Under the pieces are notes generated by a model. It had not been told where the DNA came from. It made no database searches and worked only from the letters and a program-made list of their open reading frames with translations. From the NCBI GenBank assembly GCA_020635395.1, contig JACJZV010000001.1:558001-622000 (forward strand): DNA of 64,000 bases, read 5' to 3'. Below are positions 33,205 through 40,991 of this stretch, one piece after another. Position 1 is the first letter of the stretch. Each line of letters opens with the position of its first letter. A program made the translations under genes and the position numbers. The DNA is from Flavobacteriales bacterium. GTDB taxonomy: Bacteria; Bacteroidota; Bacteroidia; NS11-12g; UBA9320.

Positions 33205-33978
33205 ATGAGCAATATGTATAATTACAACCTGCCACACCTGCCAAAACGAACCGAAAAACCACGCGAAAGCGGAATGACCATGGTTATGGATAAAGGCATG
33301 AGTCTTCGGGAGGTGGAAGATTTTTTGAGTGTGTCGAGCAATTATGTTGACTTGGTAAAACTTGGCTTCGGAACTTCGATGGTTACTCCGAATCTCGACC
33401 AAAAAATAAAGCTATACAAAGAGGCGAACATTCCTGTGTATTTTGGCGGAACGCTATTTGAAGCCTTTGTTATTCGGGGTTTGGTGGACGACTACATGAA
33501 ATTGTTGGACAAATTTGGCCTGACCCATGCCGAGGTGAGCGATGGAAGCATCGAAATATCGGAGGAAGAAAAATGTGGCTACATCGAAAAATTGGCGAAA
33601 AACTTTACAGTTTTGTCAGAAGTGGGCTCAAAAGATGCCGATAAAATTATACCACCCTACAAATGGATTGCCATGATGAAAGCCGAGTTGGAAGCCGGAG
33701 CATGGAAGGTAATTGCCGAAGCTCGCGAAAGCGGAACGGTAGGTATTTTTAGAAAATCAGGAGAGGTTCGCTCAGGTTTGGTAGAAGAAATTTTAACTCA
33801 AATTCCGCAAGAAAAAATATTGTGGGAAGCACCAAACAAGGTGCAACAAGTATGGTTTATAGAACTTTATGGCAGCAACATCAGTTTAGGTAATATTGCA
33901 CCCAACGAAGTGATTCCGCTCGAAACCTTGCGTATCGGTTTAAGAGGCGACACGTTTAGCTTTTTCTTGAAGAGTTAA
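33205..33978 (+). CDS. Phosphosulfolactate synthase (ComA) family protein
   Basis: A 257-residue TIM-barrel protein of the ComA family, which in methanogens adds sulfite to phosphoenolpyruvate to make phosphosulfolactate for coenzyme M. Recognised from GMTMVMDKGMSLREVEDFL, VDLVKLGFGTSMVT, YFGGTLFEAFVIRG, AEVSDGSIEIS and GLRGDTFSFF. Homologues occur widely in Bacteroidota, which do not make coenzyme M. A role in sulfolactate or other sulfonate metabolism is plausible, and the phylum is known for sulfonolipids, but that is inference. No comB/C-like gene is nearby. Start at 33205, 1 bp after the TPR gene. Confidence 0.88.
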   Translation: MSNMYNYNLPHLPKRTEKPRESGMTMVMDKGMSLREVEDFLSVSSNYVDLVKLGFGTSMVTPNLDQKIKLYKEANIPVYFGGTLFEAFVIRGLVDDYMKLLDKFGLTHAEVSDGSIEISEEEKCGYIEKLAKNFTVLSEVGSKDADKIIPPYKWIAMMKAELEAGAWKVIAEARESGTVGIFRKSGEVRSGLVEEILTQIPQEKILWEAPNKVQQVWFIELYGSNISLGNIAPNEVIPLETLRIGLRGDTFSFFLKS

Positions 33979-33999
33979 TTGAGAATATCGGAAAAGCAA

Positions 34000-35433
34000 T
34001 TAGTCTAAATTTATACGAATTGGAATCGTAAAACGCATTTTGATGGGAACTTCTCCCGAGGTGGCCGGAGTCCAATAGCCTGACATATTTTTTACCACGG
34101 AGAGTCCTGACTCACCAACTCCAAATTTTACAGGATCTTTGACTATTTCTGCATTTGTTACCTGCCCCAATTCATCAATAATAAAATCAATATAGATTAC
34201 ACCGCTGTTTGCCTCTGATAAAGCAATGTCCGAGATTACAATATTTTGTTGAATAAACTTTTGTCGAGCATAATCCCCTCCTATAAACTCAGCTCTTTCC
34301 ATTTTTTGATTGTCATAAAAAAGCCATTCAGCAATAGGAATTGTATCTTCCGTTGAAGTAATAGAATATCTCTCTAAAATGCCTTTTTGAATATTGATGG
34401 AGCTGTCAACATTCAATAAGCTATCATAATAAACGCAATTTGTTGCGTAGCCATTTTCAAAAGTTATTAAATTCCAAAGTCTAAGTTTTTCTTTTTTCGT
34501 TGGGTAATGACCTTGAACCTGGCCGCTTCCTTGCTCAACATGGCTGATACTATCTGCGTTCCCGGCACTATCATATTTATAATAACTCATTAGGCGACCA
34601 TTTTTGAAATGGGCAGAAACAGATAATTGATTTGGCAGATTGATGTGTTTTGCCCATGCCGAGCCAACAATGGAATCGTTCATCGTTTCTACAAAAAGCA
34701 AAGTGTCTCCTGATTTATTCAAGTAAAATTCTCGAAAGTGCTTTGTGGCCAAACGCTGATTAATTCTTCTATCACCATTGGCATAGTGTGATGTTGAGAG
34801 ATACATTGTGTCATTTCTGAAGTGTACTTTTTTATATGCTTTTGTCGTATCTCCGTAAACCCATGTTCCTTCTTTTTTGCCGTCAATGGTGTATCCTACA
34901 AAGCGTTTATCCATAAAATAATCTTCACGGTTGTTTTTACCTTTTACCAACAGCCCGTTTGGATAGGTGGTTTTCGTTTTTCTGGTGGGTGTCGAGCCGG
35001 AGGTATAGTACGTGTAAATTGATTTTTCTGTAGAGCCAATCATTTCGCAATTAACCGAGCTGTCAATCTCTCCGTTTGAAAAGTATTCCAACTTGGCCGA
35101 TTCAATTTCATTTTTGTATCGGTATGAAAATGATTTTGAACTGTCTAACGTGCCACTGGAGTAGTATTGCAATATACGTTTTTTATAACTTTCCTTTTTA
35201 AGCCATTTGCCATGTTTTATCCCGTTCTCAAAATATCCAAACTCAATGGTGTCTTTGTTCCAATTACTGTTGTATCGATGCAAATAATACCCGTGCTTTA
35301 CCGTTTTGTCTGATTTTAAAACCTGATATTCAAGATAGGTTTTATCTTTTTGCTTTGGCTTTATCACTATTACTTCTTGCCCCCAAGCAGAAGCGAATGC
35401 AAAAAGTAAGGCCATTGTAAGAATGTTTTTCAT
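34000..35433 (-). CDS. Secreted protein with MORN-like repeats and TonB-type C-terminal domain
   Basis: A 477-residue protein with signal peptide (MKNILTMALLFAFASAWG). The middle region has short Gly-Tyr/Asn-Gly motifs, such as FGYFENGIKHGKW and LEYFSNGEIDSS, of the MORN/YwqK type. The last ~85 residues (GVIYIDFIIDELGQVTNAEI, ending PIRINLD) resemble the C-terminal domain of TonB family energy transducers. Unlike TonB it has a cleavable signal rather than a membrane anchor and no Pro-rich rod, so energy transduction is doubtful. More likely it is a soluble periplasmic or surface protein. It is divergent from a barrel-type gene. Confidence 0.7.
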   Translation of the reverse strand: MKNILTMALLFAFASAWGQEVIVIKPKQKDKTYLEYQVLKSDKTVKHGYYLHRYNSNWNKDTIEFGYFENGIKHGKWLKKESYKKRILQYYSSGTLDSSKSFSYRYKNEIESAKLEYFSNGEIDSSVNCEMIGSTEKSIYTYYTSGSTPTRKTKTTYPNGLLVKGKNNREDYFMDKRFVGYTIDGKKEGTWVYGDTTKAYKKVHFRNDTMYLSTSHYANGDRRINQRLATKHFREFYLNKSGDTLLFVETMNDSIVGSAWAKHINLPNQLSVSAHFKNGRLMSYYKYDSAGNADSISHVEQGSGQVQGHYPTKKEKLRLWNLITFENGYATNCVYYDSLLNVDSSINIQKGILERYSITSTEDTIPIAEWLFYDNQKMERAEFIGGDYARQKFIQQNIVISDIALSEANSGVIYIDFIIDELGQVTNAEIVKDPVKFGVGESGLSVVKNMSGYWTPATSGEVPIKMRFTIPIRINLD

Positions 35434-35481
35434 TAAAAGGTTTTTGCAACGTTAGATATTTTTGGTTAATACTTAAAAGAC

Positions 35482-35489
35482 TAATTTTG
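35482..35489 (+). promoter_or_regulatory. Candidate promoter (-7 box) for the 35514 gene
   Basis: TAATTTTG matches TAnnTTTG exactly and is preceded by TTTG at 35461-35464 (spacing 17). It ends 24 bp before the ATG at 35514. Confidence 0.5.
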
Positions 35490-35513
35490 GGACAACTAAT
35501 GCAGAGTGCAGTT

Positions 35514-36383
35514 ATGAAAAAGTTTTTCGTCCTCTATTTTTTATTGTTGATGGGGTTTCATTACTCATTTGCCCAATGGCAATTAGGGTTTGGATATACG
35601 CATCAGGCTCCGGTGTGCCGATTTAATGGCAGCATCTATCAGCAGGGTGGCGGAATGTTTTTCAACCTGACCACTTCTTCTTTTCTTCCTCGAAAAAGCA
35701 AATACGAATTGAGTGTGGGAGCCTATTTCGATTATTTTGATGCCGGGAAAAAACAATTTGACATTGTGTTGGACGACCCACCAAATGGAGAGGGAAGAAT
35801 GAGGTTTGGAAACAGCACCACCGGACATAATTTAATTACACGGTTTGGGTATAAAGCCACCGAGAAAATTACTTTTTTTACTGATGGATTGATAGGTCAT
35901 CGCAAGTTTTACTCCGAAATATTAACGGGCTTAAAGAGCTACGACCCCGCCTACTCAGACAATATGGAAGATGTTTTTTCGCAACGACTGTTTCGATATG
36001 GCATCGGTTTTGGAACTCGTATTGGGCTAAAAAAATCATTTGGTTTCGAAATCAGGGCAGATTACACTCGAGGCGGGGAAGCAACCTATTTTAATTTGAA
36101 AACAATTAAAGAAACCAATACCTCCATTGAATATGAGAGCGAAACTTGGCCGCACACCGATTTGTTTATGTGGTCGGTAGCCTTCAATTGGAAATTGTAC
36201 AAACTGCAACGCTCTTCTTATTCATCAGGCAGCAGTCCCAGTAGTCCCACAAACACCTATCAGTCACCGTCAACCACCACAAGCCCTACCAAGACTGATT
36301 CGGGAACCACACCCAAAAATCCACCTAAAAAAACAGTTACCCCACAAAAAAAAGCAGAACCCAAAAAGGAGATAAATTGGTAA
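35514..36383 (+). CDS. Outer-membrane-type hypothetical protein with basic Ser/Thr/Pro tail
   Basis: A 289-residue protein with signal peptide (MKKFFVLYFLLLMGFHYSF). It has a domain of about 210 residues with alternating strands (LGFGYTHQAPV, YELSVGAYFDYFDAG, FGFEIRADYTRGG) typical of small barrels. The ~60-residue tail is first Ser/Thr/Pro-rich and then Lys-rich (PPKKTVTPQKKAEPKKE) and is probably disordered, perhaps contacting peptidoglycan or surface polysaccharide. Start at 35514 rather than 35487, since the signal peptide begins there. It is convergent (2 bp) with another barrel gene. No family name. Confidence 0.65.
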   Translation: MKKFFVLYFLLLMGFHYSFAQWQLGFGYTHQAPVCRFNGSIYQQGGGMFFNLTTSSFLPRKSKYELSVGAYFDYFDAGKKQFDIVLDDPPNGEGRMRFGNSTTGHNLITRFGYKATEKITFFTDGLIGHRKFYSEILTGLKSYDPAYSDNMEDVFSQRLFRYGIGFGTRIGLKKSFGFEIRADYTRGGEATYFNLKTIKETNTSIEYESETWPHTDLFMWSVAFNWKLYKLQRSSYSSGSSPSSPTNTYQSPSTTTSPTKTDSGTTPKNPPKKTVTPQKKAEPKKEINW

Positions 36384-36385
36384 CC

Positions 36386-37003
36386 CTAACTTTTTAATCG
36401 GTAGCTCAATCCGATGTAAAACAACCTATTGTATATGCCGGCTCGGTTCAAAAATTTGATGCCGTTGGCATACAAATCGCCCATGCTGGTAAGGCTAAAT
36501 GAATGTCGGATGTTAAAATTAAGGTTGTCGGTCAACTCGTATGAAGCACCTAATAAATAGGCAACTTCCAATTTTTTATACCCTGTGCCAGCCACTCGAA
36601 ATCCATCGTCGAATGTGCTTTTTGTTAAAACCCCAATGCTAAGGCCAGTGTTTATGCGAAGTTTTTGAAGATACTGTATTTTGTAATCTACCCACATCGG
36701 AAATTCAACATAGCTCGATTTTATTATAAAAATTGCAGGGATAAAAGCCTTTGGGTCAATCCGTTTTTTGCTTCCCTTTTGAGCATATTGTATGTCAAAG
36801 CCAAAGCGTTTGTCGTCATTTAGTTCATGAAAAATGGATATGCCACCAAAAATGCCGGCTTTGTCATATCCGGCCAAATAGTCGCCATCAACCTGACTAA
36901 AGGTAAAACCACCATTTACAGAAGCCTTAAAAAACTGGGCATTGGCCAATTGTGCATAACAAGTGAAAGAAAGCAGGGCAAGCAGAGCCGTTAAATTTTT
37001 CAT
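36386..37003 (-). CDS. PorT-family outer-membrane beta-barrel protein
   Basis: A 205-residue protein with signal peptide (MKNLTALLALLSFTCYAQ, cut near ANA). Its barrel-like pattern, with FKASVNGGFTFSQVDGDYLA, FGGISIFHELNDD, YVEFPMWVDYKIQ and a final LFYIGLSYRLKS, is typical of the OMP_b-brl_2 group. This is a broad family; the role is not known, and T9SS involvement cannot be inferred from position. A promoter-like box lies 7 bp upstream of the ATG. Confidence 0.75.
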   Translation of the reverse strand: MKNLTALLALLSFTCYAQLANAQFFKASVNGGFTFSQVDGDYLAGYDKAGIFGGISIFHELNDDKRFGFDIQYAQKGSKKRIDPKAFIPAIFIIKSSYVEFPMWVDYKIQYLQKLRINTGLSIGVLTKSTFDDGFRVAGTGYKKLEVAYLLGASYELTDNLNFNIRHSFSLTSMGDLYANGIKFLNRAGIYNRLFYIGLSYRLKS

Positions 37004-37010
37004 AATGATT

Positions 37011-37018
37011 CAAAAATA
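37011..37018 (-). promoter_or_regulatory. Candidate promoter (-7 box) for the 37003 barrel gene
   Basis: On the minus strand this reads TATTTTTG, an exact TAnnTTTG match, 7 bp before the start codon. Confidence 0.35.
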
Positions 37019-37047
37019 AATAAACTTGCAATTCAAAAAATACGACA

Positions 37048-37401
37048 ATGCATATTGCTAATTATAACAAAGACGAAATTGCTTATTTGATGTTGCTTAT
37101 TTTGGCCGATGCCGATGGAAGTTTTGATCCGCGGGAGGGAAATGTGATTGTTGATTTTATCAAAAATAAATTTCCGGCGGGCAGCGATTTAGAGCAAACG
37201 CTCGAAAATTTAAGCTATTTGCGGCGAGATGAGTATGAAAAAAAGCTAAATGAATTGGCCGAAGCATTTTACAAAAAAAGTACACCCGAGGAGCGGGACG
37301 AGGTGGTAGAGTTTGCACTTGAAATTGTTGAAGCCGACCGACAAATAGCCATGGAAGAAAATCTTTTGGTGGTTACGCTGTTCGAGGCTTGGGAGATATA
37401 A
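37048..37401 (+). CDS. TerB-like helical protein
   Basis: A 117-residue, strongly acidic cytoplasmic protein. The segment LILADADGSFDPREGNVIVD has the ADG(x)(x)xxxE pattern of TerB/DjlA-type metal-binding helical domains, and a second related segment (EIVEADRQIAMEENLLVVTL) follows at about residue 91, giving the usual internal pseudo-symmetry. TerB proteins are linked to tellurite resistance and stress in other bacteria; no other ter genes are nearby, so a resistance role is not implied. It is divergent from the barrel gene. Confidence 0.7.
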   Translation: MHIANYNKDEIAYLMLLILADADGSFDPREGNVIVDFIKNKFPAGSDLEQTLENLSYLRRDEYEKKLNELAEAFYKKSTPEERDEVVEFALEIVEADRQIAMEENLLVVTLFEAWEI

Positions 37402-37430
37402 TTGGGAAGCAAGCATCGTAAAATGTTGTT

Positions 37431-38138
37431 TCAAAAGTGAAAACATTCAATATTTAAATTGGCAAAATCAAGCAATTTTCTAAACACATCTCCCATAGCG
37501 GTTCTCTCGGCTGCCCAACGATAAATGACTTTGTAATTTCCTTTGTTGTAATTGGAGGGTTTTGCGTATCCTGTTACGGTCAAACTTGAGCCATCAAAAC
37601 CATTAATTCCATTATCTTCATTAAGACCCCAAAAATCGACATATCCCATCGCATTCATAAATTCTTCCCATTTTTTGAAGTCAATAGGAATGATAGTATC
37701 TTTAATAATGGTAGTTTTCATACTTGGGTAATGGTCAACTCCCGTTAAGCGAACGCCAAATGTAAGGCTATCCTCATTCAAACTACCTATAAATATACTT
37801 GCCGCTTTATCGCAAAATGCTGCATTATAATTGAATTCAAAGAATACATCATAATCATACCTATTTATATGAGTGAATTCAAAATTATTTCTTTTTATGA
37901 TTTCTTTTCGACGTCGTAAAATAGCTAAATGGTTTTGACATTCCTTTTTTAGTAGAAGAGTGTCAGACAAATAATATGCTTTGAGAAGTTTGAAGTTAAG
38001 ATTCAATGTGTCGTTATTGGGCAATGAATCCAAAGCTTGAAAATATTTTGTCAAAATTTGATGTTCATTTTTGTATTCAAATCCATTATTACAACTGCAA
38101 AGAATAATAAACAAGAATAGTTGACCGTATTTGAGCAT
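37431..38138 (-). CDS. Hypothetical lipoprotein
   Basis: A 235-residue protein with a short lipoprotein signal (MLKYGQLFLFIILCSC, lipidated C16). The mature part has no motif I recognise; it includes RRRKEIIKRNNFEFTHINRY and a C-terminal YRWAAERTAMGDVFRKLLDF. A+T content is higher than in the neighbouring housekeeping genes. Its position between the TerB-like gene (convergent) and rnc (same strand, 85 bp away) says little about its role. Confidence 0.55.
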   Translation of the reverse strand: MLKYGQLFLFIILCSCNNGFEYKNEHQILTKYFQALDSLPNNDTLNLNFKLLKAYYLSDTLLLKKECQNHLAILRRRKEIIKRNNFEFTHINRYDYDVFFEFNYNAAFCDKAASIFIGSLNEDSLTFGVRLTGVDHYPSMKTTIIKDTIIPIDFKKWEEFMNAMGYVDFWGLNEDNGINGFDGSSLTVTGYAKPSNYNKGNYKVIYRWAAERTAMGDVFRKLLDFANLNIECFHF

Positions 38139-38223
38139 AAATGCGTAACGTAAATAACCGCAAATAAGTACTGAATTTACTTTTGGGAGTTAAATTTCGG
38201 AAGGCGTTGATAAACGAAAAAAA

Positions 38224-38946
38224 TTAGTTTTCTTCCAGCTTTAAAATTTCTGCAGCCTTTGCACAGGCCATTTTTTCGGCCAATTTCTTGGAGTAGTTTT
38301 GGGCTTGGCATAGTTCTATACCATCCACCTCAAGGGCAATTTTGAATTTTCGGTTATTACCTTCTTCTTTGGTTTCAATAACTCTAAACTCAATATTCTT
38401 TTTATTTTTTTGAGCCCATTGGTTTATCATGCTTTTGTAGTTGATGTCTTGATTTTGAATTTCATCCAAATCAATGTACGGCTTTAAAACTTTTCGATAC
38501 ACAAATCTTTTTGAGGCTTTATATCCGCGGTCTATATAGATTGCCCCAACCAGAGCTTCTAAAGCGTTTCCGGCCAACGAATTCATTACGTGTGGGTTTT
38601 TGGCAATGATTTGTTCTGTTTCTAAAAAATCATGCAAGCCAAGTTTTTGAGCGATGTAGCTAAGCTGTTTTCGGCTCACTATTTTGCTTCGTATCTCGGT
38701 AAGAAAACCTTCGCCTTTAAACGGAAATTTGCGAAAAACCAACTCGGCTACAATCAAATCCAAAACGGCATCGCCAAGATATTCAAGGCGTTCGTTGCTG
38801 TCTTTTTGGTCGGTATAAAGAATTTTTTCGGAGGCCGAAAGGTGTCGAAATGCCTTTTTGTACAAGTCAATATTTCTCGGTCGAAAGCCTAATAGCTTTC
38901 GCATTCGTTTTTTATAAAGAAGATTTTTTTTGTTGAAAAAAAGCAT
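38224..38946 (-). CDS. rnc: Ribonuclease III
   Basis: A 240-residue double-strand-specific endoribonuclease that processes rRNA precursors and structured mRNAs. The RNase III signature is NERLEYLGDAVLDLIVAE (residues ~51-68), with the second acidic cluster in GNALEALVGAIYIDRG. The double-stranded RNA-binding domain occupies the last ~70 residues (YKSMINQWAQKNKK, ending KMACAKAAEILK). It lies 14 bp downstream of fabF in the acpP-fabF-rnc order seen in many bacteria. A start at the internal Met15 is possible, but family members usually have such an N-terminal extension. Confidence 0.96.
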   Translation of the reverse strand: MLFFNKKNLLYKKRMRKLLGFRPRNIDLYKKAFRHLSASEKILYTDQKDSNERLEYLGDAVLDLIVAELVFRKFPFKGEGFLTEIRSKIVSRKQLSYIAQKLGLHDFLETEQIIAKNPHVMNSLAGNALEALVGAIYIDRGYKASKRFVYRKVLKPYIDLDEIQNQDINYKSMINQWAQKNKKNIEFRVIETKEEGNNRKFKIALEVDGIELCQAQNYSKKLAEKMACAKAAEILKLEEN

Positions 38947-38960
38947 AAAGCAACGCGTAG

Positions 38961-40214
38961 TTATGCGTTATACTTTTTCATAATCAAAGAAACATTGTGT
39001 CCGCCAAATCCAAAAGTATTACTCAAGGCTGCATTCACTTCTCGTTTTTGAGCTTTGTTAAACGTAAAGTTTAACTTGGCATCCAATTGGTCATCATCCG
39101 TAAAATGATTAATGGTTGGAGCAATAATGCCTTTATGAATGGCCAATATGCAGGCCAAAGCCTCAATGGCTCCCGCCGCACCTAACAAATGTCCGGTCAT
39201 GGATTTTGTAGAACTGATATTCAGGTTATAGGCATGTTCGCCAAATACCGATTGAATGGCCCTGGTTTCAGCAATGTCTCCCAATGGGGTAGAAGTGCCA
39301 TGAACATTGATGTAGTCAATTTCAGAGGCATTCATTCCTGCATCGTTAAGGGCATTAATCATTGCATTGCTGGCTCCCAAACCTTCTGGGTGTGGGGCAG
39401 TAATATGGTGGGCATCTGCCGTGAGGCCGCCTCCCACTATTTCGCAATAAATTTTTGCACCTCTTGCAAGGGCGTGATCCAATGTTTCAAGAATTAGGCA
39501 TGCAGCACCTTCTCCCAAAACAAATCCATCACGATCTTTATCAAACGGACGACTTGCTGTTTTGGGGTCATCATTTCGCTCGCTCAGTGCTTTCATAGAG
39601 TTGAATCCGCCCATTGCCAATTCATTTACACAAGCTTCCGAACCACCTGTTAGAATAACATCCGCTTTGCCTGTTCTAAGATAGGTAAAAGCATCGGTTA
39701 TGGCATTGTTTGATGAAGCACAAGCACTGACAGCCGTAAAATTAGGGCCTCTAAAGTTGTACTTCATAGAAATGTAACCGCTGGCAATATCCGAAATCAT
39801 CATAGGAATGAAGAACGGACTGATGCGAGGAGTGCCATCTCCGGCCAAATATTCGCGAGTTTCGGATAGAAGGGTATGAAGCCCACCAATGCCCGAACCC
39901 CAAATTACCCCGCATCTATCAGGGTTGTAGGCCGTTTCTGCCAAACCGCTATCGGCCATAGCCTCGCTGGCCACCACCATTGCATAATGGGTGTACGGAT
40001 CCATACGCCTATGCTCACGCCTGTCAATGTGGTCTTCCACATTAAAGTTTTTGACCTCGCAAGCAAATTTGGTTTTAAATTTTTCGGCATCAAACCGAGT
40101 AATAAAATCGGCACCACTAACACCTAATTCAAGGTTTTTCCAATATTCATCTTTGGAATTACCTATAGGTGTTAGTGCTCCGATGCCCGTTACAACAACT
40201 CTTTTGAATTGCAT
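38961..40214 (-). CDS. fabF: Beta-ketoacyl-ACP synthase II
   Basis: A 417-residue condensing enzyme of fatty-acid elongation, using malonyl-ACP. The Cys-His-His triad is present: the cysteine in TAVSACASSNNAI, one histidine in NVHGTSTPLGD, the other in KSMTGHLLGAAGAIE. The N-terminus KRVVVTGIGALTPIGN is standard. It is 11 bp downstream of acpP and 14 bp upstream of rnc, so the three form an operon. Confidence 0.98.
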   Translation of the reverse strand: MQFKRVVVTGIGALTPIGNSKDEYWKNLELGVSGADFITRFDAEKFKTKFACEVKNFNVEDHIDRREHRRMDPYTHYAMVVASEAMADSGLAETAYNPDRCGVIWGSGIGGLHTLLSETREYLAGDGTPRISPFFIPMMISDIASGYISMKYNFRGPNFTAVSACASSNNAITDAFTYLRTGKADVILTGGSEACVNELAMGGFNSMKALSERNDDPKTASRPFDKDRDGFVLGEGAACLILETLDHALARGAKIYCEIVGGGLTADAHHITAPHPEGLGASNAMINALNDAGMNASEIDYINVHGTSTPLGDIAETRAIQSVFGEHAYNLNISSTKSMTGHLLGAAGAIEALACILAIHKGIIAPTINHFTDDDQLDAKLNFTFNKAQKREVNAALSNTFGFGGHNVSLIMKKYNA

Positions 40215-40225
40215 GCAACAACCAA

Positions 40226-40462
40226 TTATTTCGTATGTGCCTCGATGTATGAAACAGCCTCTCCAACAGTTTGGATTTTTTCGGCTTGCTCATCGGGAAT
40301 AGCAATGTTGAATTCTTTTTCGAATTCCATAATCAACTCAACTGTGTCCAACGAATCCGCTCCTAAATCGTTTGTGAAGCTGGCTTCTAATGTAACTTCT
40401 GATTTCTCAACACCAAGTTTGTCAACGATGATGTCTGTTACTTTTGATGCAATTTCTGACAT
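40226..40462 (-). CDS. acpP: Acyl carrier protein
   Basis: A 78-residue acidic carrier for growing fatty acyl chains. The phosphopantetheine attachment serine is S37 in LGADSLDTVELIMEFE. Length and helical pattern are standard. First gene of the acpP-fabF-rnc operon on the minus strand, divergent from the IPExxxVDY gene. Confidence 0.98.
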   Translation of the reverse strand: MSEIASKVTDIIVDKLGVEKSEVTLEASFTNDLGADSLDTVELIMEFEKEFNIAIPDEQAEKIQTVGEAVSYIEAHTK

Positions 40463-40540
40463 TGTTTTAACTTTTTTAGTCTTTTAAAGGTTGCAAAGAA
40501 CATTTTTTTCAATAAAAAACACAAGTAAAATATTTCAAGG

Positions 40541-40548
40541 TATTTTTG
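40541..40548 (+). promoter_or_regulatory. Candidate promoter (-7 box) for the IPExxxVDY-pyk operon
   Basis: TATTTTTG is an exact TAnnTTTG match ending 8 bp before the ATG at 40557. Confidence 0.4.
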
Positions 40549-40556
40549 TTGCCCAA

Positions 40557-40982
40557 ATGTCGGCGAAGCTAAAACGTTATGTTTTAAGAGAAGAAGAGGA
40601 TTATTTCAGCAATACATTCGGTATTGTCTGTTCAAAACCTTTGGTTGAGCTGGTTTGGAACATCAACAAACAGCTTAGCTTGAGCCTGCAAAGAGATGAG
40701 GATATTGAAGGGAGTAGGAACGGAATCGAAGATTTTTGGCCTCTTTTTTTCTTTAGAGATGAAAGTTTGGAAACAGATTATCAGTTGGTTCAGAACAAAG
40801 GACTCGAAAATGTGCTGGCTCCAGAATTAAGAAATGCCGATTTTTTTTTAATCGAAACGAATCATAATTTAACCTTCGGCATAAATCAAAAAAACATTAG
40901 CTCAGTTAAGTTTGTGGACTTTTGTTTCCCGATTGAGCAAAACAATTTAAAGCCCGAAACAAGAAATTTATTAAAAATATAG
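40557..40982 (+). CDS. IPExxxVDY family protein
   Basis: A 141-residue cytoplasmic protein of a family found in Bacteroidota and usually located, as here, between acpP and pyk. Recognised by that position, by its size and by sequence such as LKRYVLREEEDYFSNTFGIV and PLFFFRDESLETDYQLVQN. Function unknown; tight linkage to pyk (9 bp) suggests a role in or regulation of central metabolism. The start at 40557 is preferred over 40491 because the promoter box lies between. Confidence 0.7.
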   Translation: MSAKLKRYVLREEEDYFSNTFGIVCSKPLVELVWNINKQLSLSLQRDEDIEGSRNGIEDFWPLFFFRDESLETDYQLVQNKGLENVLAPELRNADFFLIETNHNLTFGINQKNISSVKFVDFCFPIEQNNLKPETRNLLKI

Positions 40983-40991
40983 GAATCCTTT

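Noticed and set aside
34000..35433. Classic TonB protein
   Set aside because: No uncleaved membrane anchor and no proline-rich spacer; only the C-terminal domain is TonB-like.
38178..38185. Exact TACTTTTG box on the plus strand
   Set aside because: It would direct transcription only into the antisense strand of rnc, with no gene downstream; likely a chance match.
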